From assembly GCA_910578755.1 (NCBI GenBank), contig CAJTSZ010000009.1, positions 13,030-31,477 of the forward strand: 18,448 bases of DNA, read 5' to 3'. The DNA is from an uncultured Oscillospiraceae bacterium (GTDB lineage Bacteria; Bacillota; Clostridia; Oscillospirales; Ruminococcaceae). The position numbers were made by a program, and so were the translations under genes. Shown one piece after another: positions 7,146 through 13,491 of the stretch. Below the pieces are notes generated by a model, which was not told the DNA's origin, did not search any database, and saw nothing but the letters and a program-made list of their open reading frames with translations. How positions within the stretch are numbered: the stretch's first letter is position 1; the number at the start of each line of letters is the position of its first letter.

Positions 7146-7526
7146 ATGGAACAACATTCCCCTTTCCCAAATAAAAAGGAGCTTTTGGCCATTGCTGGTA
7201 TTTTAGCCTTGGCTTTGGGCCTTTTTTTTGTTTTTTCTGCAATACAGCAAAAAAACGCCCCATACTGCGTGGCGCACATCATAATTAACGGCAGTGAAGT
7301 GCAGGCCATTGACCTAAACCAGGCCCCGGACCAAACCATAGACCTTGAGCCCCTTTGGGGTGTGCCTGCAGTACTGGAAATAAAGGAACACCAAATCCGC
7401 TTTGCTTCCTCCAACTGCCCAGACCAAATTTGCGTTAACGGCGGTTTTATTAACAAGGAGCTGCAAACCTTAGTTTGTATGCCCAACCGCGCTGTTGTTG
7501 CTATTGACAGTGCCCCCACACCATAG
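7146..7526 (+). CDS. NusG domain II membrane-anchored protein
   Basis: This 126-aa protein has one N-terminal membrane helix (about 13-33) and an extracytoplasmic domain that fits the NusG_II family (PF07009). The segment SSNCPDQICV (88-97) and the LVCMPNR segment (109-115) are typical; the cysteines are 91, 96 and 111. Despite the name, the family is not known to act in transcription. In other Clostridia it often sits beside FMN-binding or polyprenyl-synthase genes, but here it stands alone between the opp operon and a convergent MATE gene. GGAG lies ten bases before the ATG. The stop codon is one base before a bidirectional terminator. I could not find a convincing promoter in the repeat-filled upstream gap. 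Confidence 0.8.
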   Translation: MEQHSPFPNKKELLAIAGILALALGLFFVFSAIQQKNAPYCVAHIIINGSEVQAIDLNQAPDQTIDLEPLWGVPAVLEIKEHQIRFASSNCPDQICVNGGFINKELQTLVCMPNRAVVAIDSAPTP

Positions 7527-7527
7527 A

Positions 7528-7564
7528 AAAACACGGCTGGGAGTTTTACTCCCAGCCGTGTTTT
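7528..7564. terminator. Bidirectional terminator shared by NusG-II and MATE genes
   Basis: A 17-bp perfect inverted repeat with a 3-nt loop (arms 7528-7544 and 7548-7564, core CACGGCTGGGAGT) is flanked by A-runs on the left and T-runs on the right, so it works for both converging genes. The stop codons are one and four bases away on the two sides. Confidence 0.9.
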
Positions 7565-7568
7565 CTTA

Positions 7569-8915
7569 TTATTCCACCAGCCGTTTTGTTTTCCACTTGC
7601 CGCTTTTCCAGCGCAGGAACATGGCCGCGGCCCGCAGACATTCATCGGCGGCAAAGGCAATCCAAATACCGGAAAGGCCCAATCCCATTGGGACAGCCAA
7701 AACATAGGCGCCCAAGGTACTAATAAGCCACATGGAAAAAATGGCCCCTACCACGGGGAACAGGTTATCCCCTGCGCCCTTTAGCCCGTCTATTACCACA
7801 ATATTAAAGGTGCGTCCCAGTTCTACAAAAATATCAATAAAAAACAAAGCGGCTCCTGTGGCAACAACGGCAGGATCTGCGGTAAAAACCATTATCAGCT
7901 GGCAGCGGAAAAAAATAGCCGCAATACTAATGGGCATAGCAATAGCCAGCGCTGCCTTTAAGGAGTACATACAGGTACGGTCCGCCGCGCTGTAATTGCG
8001 ATCCCCTACCTGATAGCCAATCATAATTTGCGCCGCCTGGCCAATGGATGTGGAAAAAATGTAAAAGAAAATAACAATGTTGGAAACATAGGTTTTTGTA
8101 ATAAAGTCGACCTCTGTAAGGAACTGAAACACAATGGAGGTGACCACCAGCTGGGAAACATTGTAGTTAATGGATTCAAAGGCGGAGGGCAGGCCTACCT
8201 TCATCATCATTGCAAAATCCTTTTTAGGGAAAGGCAGCAGCTTTGTAAAAATTGCCGGGCTTTCCACACTGTGAAACAGGATATACAACAAAATAGCCAC
8301 GCCAATTACTCGGGCAAGGGTTGTTGCTATAGCCACGCCAGCAGCCCCCAGCTGGGCCAGGCCAAACCACCCTAAAACAAAGGCGGAATCCAGCAAAGCA
8401 TTGAGGCCGTTCATAATGGCCGTAACGTACATTGAAGTTTTTGTAAAACCGTGGCTGCGCAAAATGGAGGTAATGGAATTGAGTATGGCCTGGGTAAAAA
8501 TAAAGCCGCCTACAATTTGCAGGTACTGGGCGCCATACTCCAGCACCAGGTTTTTGGCGCCAATGAAGCCCAGTATTTCCCGGCTGAACAGGGCCACTAC
8601 GGCGCTTACCCCAAGCCCCAACGCCAGGTTAAAGGTAAGGGAAAGGGCGGCAACCCGGGAGGCCCTTTCCCGTTGCCCTGCCCCCAGGCTTTGGGAAATT
8701 AAAATAGCCGTTGCCCCAGAAACAATGGTAAACACCAGGTTGCAAATAGAAACAACCTGGTTTGCAGCGCTTACCGCGCTGGCAGCAACATCGTCATAAC
8801 GGCTTAGGACAAAAATATCAATAAAGCCCAAAAGCATAAACAAGATGGTTTCAATTAAAATGGGCCAGGTAAGGCTCATAAGGTTCATGCGGTTTTGTGA
8901 AGCGTCCGCCTTCAA
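7569..8915 (-). CDS. MATE family efflux transporter, TTG start
   Basis: This is an integral membrane antiporter of the multidrug and toxin extrusion family, which exports organic compounds using a sodium or proton gradient. The product is 448 aa, the usual size, with about 12 membrane helices and two MatE halves. The first half opens with 'TWPILIETILFMLLGFIDI' and the SGATAILISQSLGAG segment, both characteristic. I chose the TTG at 8915 because AAAGGGGG precedes it at seven bases, while the next ATG (8888) has no binding site. The frame is open 33 codons further up to 9014, but that part overlaps the promoter and leader. The promoter at 9003-9030 is close to perfect. The substrate is unknown, and no linked regulator is in the window. 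Confidence 0.9.
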   Translation of the reverse strand: MKADASQNRMNLMSLTWPILIETILFMLLGFIDIFVLSRYDDVAASAVSAANQVVSICNLVFTIVSGATAILISQSLGAGQRERASRVAALSLTFNLALGLGVSAVVALFSREILGFIGAKNLVLEYGAQYLQIVGGFIFTQAILNSITSILRSHGFTKTSMYVTAIMNGLNALLDSAFVLGWFGLAQLGAAGVAIATTLARVIGVAILLYILFHSVESPAIFTKLLPFPKKDFAMMMKVGLPSAFESINYNVSQLVVTSIVFQFLTEVDFITKTYVSNIVIFFYIFSTSIGQAAQIMIGYQVGDRNYSAADRTCMYSLKAALAIAMPISIAAIFFRCQLIMVFTADPAVVATGAALFFIDIFVELGRTFNIVVIDGLKGAGDNLFPVVGAIFSMWLISTLGAYVLAVPMGLGLSGIWIAFAADECLRAAAMFLRWKSGKWKTKRLVE

Positions 8916-8922
8916 AAAAAAT

Positions 8923-8930
8923 CCCCCTTT
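8923..8930 (-). promoter_or_regulatory. Ribosome binding site that fixes the MATE TTG start
   Basis: The minus strand reads AAAGGGGG, then ATTTTTT, then TTG. The spacing of seven bases is ideal. A CCCCT run in the leader (about 8969-8973) could pair with it and partly hide it. Confidence 0.55.
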
Positions 8931-9002
8931 AAAACAGTGTGCGCCTCCTGCCGGCGCAGCTGCCAGAGGGGCAATAAAGCTTTGTGAAAAATTTCCTTTG
9001 CA

Positions 9003-9030
9003 ATTATACAGCAATATTTTTACTTGTCAA
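9003..9030 (-). promoter_or_regulatory. Near-perfect sigma-A promoter for the MATE gene
   Basis: On the minus strand the -35 is TTGACA (9025-9030), the spacer 16 bp and the -10 TATAAT (9003-9008). Both hexamers match consensus exactly. The predicted start near 8996 gives a leader of about 80 nt with a small hairpin (TGCGCC/GGCGCA, about 8938-8956). A weak TTGC-N9-GCAA repeat covers the -10. Confidence 0.75.
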
Positions 9031-9130
9031 TGAAAAACTTTGGCGGGGCGTCATTAAGCCTGTGGCTTTGGCCTTTTTGGGAATTTCATATTCTTTGGCG
9101 GATTGGCTGCCTCTAAGCTTTTGCTAACGG

Positions 9131-9249
9131 GGCCTACCCAGCCCCGCACCCTGGGCCCTATTCTTTTGCCACCAAAAGAAATATGGCCAGGTCTGGGCTG
9201 GAAGCACAGTAGTAAAGGCTTGGGAGTGGCTGAACACTTCCAAAAGAAA
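9131..9249. repeat. Intergenic palindromic repeat element, copy 2
   Basis: The 557-bp gap between the MATE and DUF975 genes holds a promoter at each end and this element in the middle. It contains GGCCTACCCAGCC (9131-9143; copy 1 has the same 13-mer with one change), TTCTTTTG-ccac-CAAAAGAA (9161-9180), and TTGGGAGTG-gctgaa-CACTTCCAA (9220-9243, one G-T pair). Short open frames on both strands here show no recognisable protein. Confidence 0.6.
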
Positions 9250-9371
9250 GGCGGCCTTTTGGCAGGGGGGCACTTCGCCTGCACATCATTTTTTATTGCA
9301 GTAGGCAAGGAGGGCGAACAGCCCAAATCCACTTACACATCACCTTTTTATTGTGAAACAATAAAAAAGAA

Positions 9372-9400
9372 ATGACAACCGTCAGCAATGGTGATATAAT
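9372..9400 (+). promoter_or_regulatory. Sigma-A promoter for the DUF975 gene
   Basis: The -35 is ATGACA (9372-9377), the spacer 17 bp and the -10 TATAAT (9395-9400). Transcription would start near 9407. The leader carries a 6-bp hairpin, GGCTCC-cttt-GGAGCC (9435-9450), which on the opposite strand is followed by TTTT and could stop leftward read-through. Confidence 0.75.
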
Positions 9401-9472
9401 AGCTACAGTGCAGTTATTATGCTGTATTTTAAAAGGCTCCCTTTGGAGCCAAAACAAAAGGAGAGTGTGCTT

Positions 9473-10249
9473 ATGTGGAACCGTGCAGAATTAAAAACCA
9501 ATGCCAAACAGGTTCTAAAAAACTTTTACTGGAAAGCCGTACTGGCCTGCCTGATTGTGGGCCTTTTAACTGGAGGGCTGTTCTCTTCTGCGGGGTCCGC
9601 CAGTTCTTCTGCCGAGGATATTATTTACTCCGGCAGCTCTGGCGCTTATATGGGCAATGCGGAGGACCATGCTGCGTTTTTAGCTGTATTTATGGTTGTT
9701 TTTCTTGTGGCTTTGCTCGTTGGCCTTGTGCTTGGCCTAGCCTACGGCGCTTTTGTTGGCGGCCCTATGGAAGTGGGCGGGAAACGCTACTTTATGGAAA
9801 ACCGCAGCTACCCCAGCAGCATTAAAACTGTTTTCTTCGCTTTTAACTGCGGCAAATACGGCAACGTGGCCAAAACAATGTTTTTAAGGAACCTTTATAC
9901 CTCCCTGTGGAGTTTGCTTCTCATTGTTCCTGGCATTATTAAAAGCTATGAATATTATATGATCCCTTACATTATGGCGGAAAACCCCAGTATTTCCTCT
10001 GAACGGGCCTTTATGCTTTCCAAACAAATGACCCAAGGGCGCAAAATGGATTTGTTTATTTTTGACCTTTCCTTCTTTGGGTGGCAGCTGCTTGGCTCGC
10101 TGTTGTTTGGCATTGGCATTGTTTTTGTAAACCCTTATGTAGAAGCTTCCGGTATGGAGCTGTACTACTGGCTGCGCAGTGACGCTTTATACCAGGGCTA
10201 CAGCGACCCTTCCGAGCTGTGCGACGTGCAGTACCCGCCTATGGCGTAG
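9473..10249 (+). CDS. DUF975 family integral membrane protein
   Basis: This 258-aa membrane protein matches the DUF975 family (PF06161), common in Firmicutes and of unknown function. The N-terminal part has the typical 'AKQVLKNFYWKAVLA' start into the first helix. A long hydrophobic segment is at about 68-97. The hallmark region follows: IVPGIIKSYEYYMIPYIMAE (151-170), then 'NPSISSERAFMLS', then a DLSFFGW segment (198-204) and VNPYVEA (219-225). AAGGAG lies nine bases before the ATG at 9473; the frame is open 18 codons further up but without a better start. It has its own promoter and no operon partner. No strong terminator was found after the stop at 10249. Confidence 0.88.
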   Translation: MWNRAELKTNAKQVLKNFYWKAVLACLIVGLLTGGLFSSAGSASSSAEDIIYSGSSGAYMGNAEDHAAFLAVFMVVFLVALLVGLVLGLAYGAFVGGPMEVGGKRYFMENRSYPSSIKTVFFAFNCGKYGNVAKTMFLRNLYTSLWSLLLIVPGIIKSYEYYMIPYIMAENPSISSERAFMLSKQMTQGRKMDLFIFDLSFFGWQLLGSLLFGIGIVFVNPYVEASGMELYYWLRSDALYQGYSDPSELCDVQYPPMA

Positions 10250-10355
10250 CGGCTTGTTTTCCTTACATATTAAAACAAAAGGGGCGCAAAAGCAGCCGGT
10301 TTCGCGCCTGGGGATGGGCCTTGTGAAAAAATCCCGCCAATTCACAAAAAACATA

Positions 10356-10384
10356 TTGACAAAGCCTTTTTACTTAGGTATACT
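10356..10384 (+). promoter_or_regulatory. rplJ: Sigma-A promoter for rplJ-rplL
   Basis: The -35 is a perfect TTGACA (10356-10361), the spacer 17 bp and the -10 TATACT (10379-10384). Transcription would begin near 10391, giving a leader of about 210 nt before rplJ. It shows that rplJL is transcribed independently here. Confidence 0.8.
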
Positions 10385-10403
10385 TAAAAAGCTGTCATAA
10401 TTC

Positions 10404-10542
10404 CACAGACAGCAGGTGCATTAAGCTGAAAGGTTCCTGTAGGAACTGCCTGCCGAGGAAAAAGTGATGAACTGATACTAAGCGTTGCGCTTTGTTAACG
10501 AATCATCTGCTCTTTCCTTATGGGAAAGGGCTTTTCTTTTTT
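10404..10542 (+). ncRNA. Ribosomal protein L10 leader (autoregulatory attenuator)
   Basis: The leader matches the L10-leader family known from Bacillus and relatives. GCAGG (10412-10416) pairs with CCTGC (10449-10453), enclosing the hairpin GTTCC-TGTA-GGAAC (10433-10446); this is the expected binding site for L10(L12)4. A terminator, GCTCTTTCC-ttatg-GGAAAGGGC plus a T-run (10509-10542), follows. An alternative helix can form between 10457-10470 and 10503-10517 (GGAAA with TTTCC, AGT with CTG including one G-U pair, GATGA with TCATC). It uses the 5' arm of the terminator and would act as antiterminator. Excess L10-L12 binding would favour termination, as established in Bacillus subtilis. Confidence 0.85.
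10509..10542 (+). terminator. Attenuator terminator in the rplJ leader
   Basis: A 9-bp stem (10509-10517 with 10523-10531, one G-U pair) is followed by TTTTCTTTTTT. It sits 59 nt before the rplJ start, where an attenuator should be. The 5' arm is shared with the competing antiterminator helix. Confidence 0.8.
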
Positions 10543-10601
10543 ACTTGCACCTGAAGGAAGCGGTTAGGCCGCACACACAAACGTTCAGGAGGTGAACTGA
10601 T

Positions 10602-11123
10602 TTGCCAAACGAAAAGGTTTTACTTCAGAAACAACAGTACGTAGCTGAGCTGAAAGAAAAAGTAAACGGCTCTGTTGCAGGTGTTATTGTAGACTACAAA
10701 GGCATTAACGTAAGCGATGATACAAAACTCCGCCGTGAAATGCGTGAAGCTGGCGTAGAATACCATGTTGTTAAAAACACAATGCTTCGTCTTGCACTGA
10801 AAGATTCCAACTACGAGGAAATGTCCTCCGTGCTGGAAAACACAACTGCTTTGGCTCTTTCCGAAAACGACCCCGTTGCCGCTGCAAGAATTCTGTGCAA
10901 ATTTGCAGAGGACAGCAAAGGCACCTTTGCTGTAAAATCTGGCTTTGTAGACGGTAAAGTTCTTAGCAAGGCAGAAGTAGAAGAGCTTTCCAAGCTGCCA
11001 AACAAAGAGGGCCTTGTTTCCATGTTGCTCAGCGTCCTCACTGGCAACCTTAGAGGTCTTGCTGTTGCCCTTAATGCAATTGCAGAAAAACAGGAAGCTC
11101 CAGCTGCAGAAGCTGCTGAATAA
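10602..11123 (+). CDS. rplJ: 50S ribosomal protein L10
   Basis: L10 anchors the L7/L12 stalk on the large ribosomal subunit and, as the L10(L12)4 complex, represses its own operon. The 173-aa product has the typical length. Characteristic segments are the N-terminal 'PNEKVLLQKQQYVAELKEK', the VDYKGINV strand (about 30-37), and VVKNTMLRLAL (about 56-66). The C-terminal helix that binds L12 dimers ends in an alanine- and glutamate-rich tail. The start is TTG at 10602, with AGGAGG about ten bases upstream. It is followed 68 nt later by rplL and preceded by the L10 leader. Confidence 0.97.
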   Translation: MPNEKVLLQKQQYVAELKEKVNGSVAGVIVDYKGINVSDDTKLRREMREAGVEYHVVKNTMLRLALKDSNYEEMSSVLENTTALALSENDPVAAARILCKFAEDSKGTFAVKSGFVDGKVLSKAEVEELSKLPNKEGLVSMLLSVLTGNLRGLAVALNAIAEKQEAPAAEAAE

Positions 11124-11191
11124 CCTGAGGAAACCGGTTTTTAGCCCGGTTCAAATGATTTTTGAAAAATTACATTTACGGAGGTACTATT

Positions 11192-11569
11192 ATGGCTTCA
11201 GAGAAAATTTTGGCATTTATTGAAAATGTTAAAGAACTGACCGTTCTGGAATTGAACGAACTGGTTAAAGCATTAGAAGAAGAATTTGGCGTTTCCGCTG
11301 CTGCTCCTGTTGCAGTTGTTGGCGCTCCAGTAGCTGGCGCTGCTGCTGCTGAAGAAAAAACCGAATTTGACGTTGTTTTGGCTAACGCTGGCGCAAGCAA
11401 AATGGGCGTAATTAAACTGGTGAAAGAAATGACCGGTTTGGGCCTGAAAGAAGCAAAAGCTTTGGTAGACGAAGCTCCAAAAACAATTAAAGAAGGCGTT
11501 TCTAAAGCAGATGCTGAAGACATGAAAAAACAGCTGGAAGAAGCTGGCGCTACTATTGAATTGAAATAG
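11192..11569 (+). CDS. rplL: 50S ribosomal protein L7/L12
   Basis: L7/L12 forms the flexible stalk dimers that recruit translation factors. The 125-aa product has the N-terminal dimerisation helix region (about 1-32), an Ala/Val/Gly-rich hinge (about 35-52), and the conserved C-terminal domain with 'KMGVIKLVKEMTGLGLKEA' and the LVDEAPK segment. GGAGG precedes the ATG at 11192; an ATG ten codons upstream has no such site. A strong terminator follows the stop, so transcription ends here and does not continue into rpoBC as in most bacteria. Confidence 0.98.
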   Translation: MASEKILAFIENVKELTVLELNELVKALEEEFGVSAAAPVAVVGAPVAGAAAAEEKTEFDVVLANAGASKMGVIKLVKEMTGLGLKEAKALVDEAPKTIKEGVSKADAEDMKKQLEEAGATIELK

Positions 11570-11573
11570 TTTG

Positions 11574-11614
11574 CAACCCCCCCTGTTCCAAGGACAGGGG
11601 GGTTGTTATTTTCT
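11574..11614 (+). terminator. Terminator after rplL
   Basis: A GC-rich stem, CAACCCCCCCTGT (11574-11586) with ACAGGGGGGTTG (11594-11605, one unpaired C), is followed by a T-rich run TTATTTTC. It starts 5 nt after the rplL stop. Confidence 0.85.
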
Positions 11615-11632
11615 TTACTTTTTGGAGGCTGC

Positions 11633-11666
11633 TTGGAAGTGGCCGTACTTCCAAAAGAAATATGGG
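11633..11666. repeat. Intergenic palindromic repeat element, copy 3
   Basis: TTGGAAGT-ggccgt-ACTTCCAA (11633-11654) runs into CCAAAAGAAATATGGG (11651-11666). The 14-mer ACTTCCAAAAGAAA is also present at 9236-9249, and the 15-mer CCAAAAGAAATATGG at 9172-9186. It lies between the rplL and glnS terminators and contains no gene. Confidence 0.65.
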
Positions 11667-11721
11667 CCGCCTGGGGTTTGGGGACAGCGCCCTGCAAAGG
11701 CCCCATCCCTTTTTAATAAAA

Positions 11722-11765
11722 GAAAAAAGAAAGCCCCCTTGCTCTGTTTTTTACAAAGCAAGGGG
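11722..11765 (-). terminator. Terminator after glnS
   Basis: On the minus strand CCCCTTGCTTTGT and ACAGAGCAAGGGG (11753-11765 and 11735-11747) form a 13-bp stem with one G-U pair, followed by a T-rich run (11733 to 11722). It starts 7 nt after the glnS stop and closes the gltX-glnS unit. Confidence 0.85.
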
Positions 11766-11772
11766 ATTTGTT

Positions 11773-13434
11773 TTATTCTTTGTTTACTTTGGCCCAGGTG
11801 TCCTTTAAGGTGACTATTTGGTTAAATACGCCTTCGTTTTTGCTGTCCTTGCAGAAGTAGCCCATGCGCACAAACTGGAATTTGTCCCCCGGTTTGGCGT
11901 CCGCTATGGAAGGCTCCAGCTTGCAGCCGGTAAGCTCGGTGAGGGAGTTGGGGTTCAGGTAGTCCATGTAGTTGGTGCCCTCGGGAACATCGTTTACATT
12001 TTCCAGGGTAAACAGGTAATCGTACAGGCGCACAGTGGCATCTATGGCGTACTTGGCGGAAAGCCAGTGAATGGTGCCCTTAATTTTTCTGCCGTCCGCC
12101 GGGTTGCCGTTGCCGGTTTCCAAATCAGCAGTACAGTGAATTTCTACAACATTGCCGGCTTCGTCCTTTACAATGTCCTGGTACTTAATAATGTAAGCGC
12201 CCATTAAGCGCACTTCCCCGCCTGGTTTTAAGCGGAAGAACTTGGGCGGCGGAACTTCGGCAAAGTCGTCCTGGTCAATGTACAATTCCCGGGTAAAGGG
12301 GACCTTGCGTATACCGGCTTCCTCGTTTTTGGGCAGGTTTGGCAGCTCGAAAAATTCTTCCTTGTCCTCGGGGTAGTTGGTAATTACCACTTTAATTGGC
12401 TTTAAAACTGCCACCTTGCGCAGGGCGTTGGTGTTAAGCTCGTCCCGGATGCAGTGCTCCAGCAAGCCAATATCTACAATGCTGTAGGCCTTGGCCACAC
12501 CGGCCCGTTTTACAAATTCTATAATAGAGCTTGGGGTATAGCCCCGGCGGCGCAGGCCGCACAGGGTAGGCATACGGGGGTCGTCCCAGCCATCCACCTG
12601 TTTTGTTTCCACCAGTTCCCGCAGGTAGCGCTTGCTCATTACGGTGTGGGTAACGTTAAGGCGGGCAAATTCGTACTGGTGGGGCTTTTGCTCAAAGCCA
12701 ATATTGTTTACCACCCAATCGTAGAGAGGACGGTGGTTTTCAAATTCAATGGAGCACAGGGAGTGGGTAATTCCCTCCAGGGCATCCTGAATGGGGTGGG
12801 CATAGTCGTACAGTGGGTAGATGCACCATTTATCCCCCTGGCGGTGGTGCGCCGTGTGAACAATGCGGTAAATGGCTGGGTCCCGCAGGTTCATATTGGG
12901 GGAGGCCATATCTATTTTTGCCCGCAGGGTACGGGAACCGTCAGGGAACTCTCCGTTTTTCATGCGCTGGAATAAATCCAGGTTTTCCTCCACGGAACGG
13001 TTGCGGTAAGGGCTTTCCTTGCCGGGCTCCGTTAAGGTGCCGCGGTACTCCCGCATTTCATCGGCAGTAAGGTCGCAAACGTAGGCTTTTCCCTCTTTAA
13101 TCAGCTTCACTGCAAATTCGTAGCATTTATCAAAATAATCGGACCCATAGTAAATGCCGCCGGTGGGTTTTGCGCCCAGCCAAAGCAAGTCCTCCTCAAT
13201 GGACCGCACGTATTCGTCGTCCTCGCGGACGGGGTTGGTATCGTCAAAGCGCAGGTTAAAGGTGCCGCCGTACTTTTGGGCGGTGCCGGAGTTTATCCAA
13301 ATTGCCTTGGCGCTGCCAATGTGCAGGTAGCCGTTTGGTTCAGGAGGAAAACGGGTGTGGATTTTTTGTACCTTCCCTTCCTCCAGGTCTTTTTCAATAA
13401 TATCGTGGATGAAGTTAGAATTGGTTCCTTCCAT
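11773..13434 (-). CDS. glnS: Glutaminyl-tRNA synthetase
   Basis: GlnRS attaches glutamine to tRNA-Gln in the cytoplasm. The 553-aa length is typical of bacterial GlnRS. The class I signature is clear: PPEPNGYLHIGS (30-41, HIGH motif), 'NLRFDDTNP' (60-68), and the KMSKS-type VMSKR (265-269) followed by the DGWDDPRMPTL segment that distinguishes GlnRS from GluRS. The C-terminal third fits the beta-barrel anticodon-binding domain. AAGGAA lies about ten bases before the ATG. It is the second gene of an operon with gltX (57-nt gap). Many Firmicutes lack GlnRS and form Gln-tRNA by amidation, so its presence suggests a lineage that charges tRNA-Gln directly. Confidence 0.97.
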   Translation of the reverse strand: MEGTNSNFIHDIIEKDLEEGKVQKIHTRFPPEPNGYLHIGSAKAIWINSGTAQKYGGTFNLRFDDTNPVREDDEYVRSIEEDLLWLGAKPTGGIYYGSDYFDKCYEFAVKLIKEGKAYVCDLTADEMREYRGTLTEPGKESPYRNRSVEENLDLFQRMKNGEFPDGSRTLRAKIDMASPNMNLRDPAIYRIVHTAHHRQGDKWCIYPLYDYAHPIQDALEGITHSLCSIEFENHRPLYDWVVNNIGFEQKPHQYEFARLNVTHTVMSKRYLRELVETKQVDGWDDPRMPTLCGLRRRGYTPSSIIEFVKRAGVAKAYSIVDIGLLEHCIRDELNTNALRKVAVLKPIKVVITNYPEDKEEFFELPNLPKNEEAGIRKVPFTRELYIDQDDFAEVPPPKFFRLKPGGEVRLMGAYIIKYQDIVKDEAGNVVEIHCTADLETGNGNPADGRKIKGTIHWLSAKYAIDATVRLYDYLFTLENVNDVPEGTNYMDYLNPNSLTELTGCKLEPSIADAKPGDKFQFVRMGYFCKDSKNEGVFNQIVTLKDTWAKVNKE

Positions 13435-13491
13435 TTGCGCTCATTCCTTTCTTTGGGCCGCTGGCCCTCATACTGTTTATTTGGCGCCCCT

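Noticed and set aside
9054..9375. Open frames on both strands in the MATE-DUF975 gap
   Set aside because: They lie across the palindromic repeat element and a promoter, and have no recognisable protein features.
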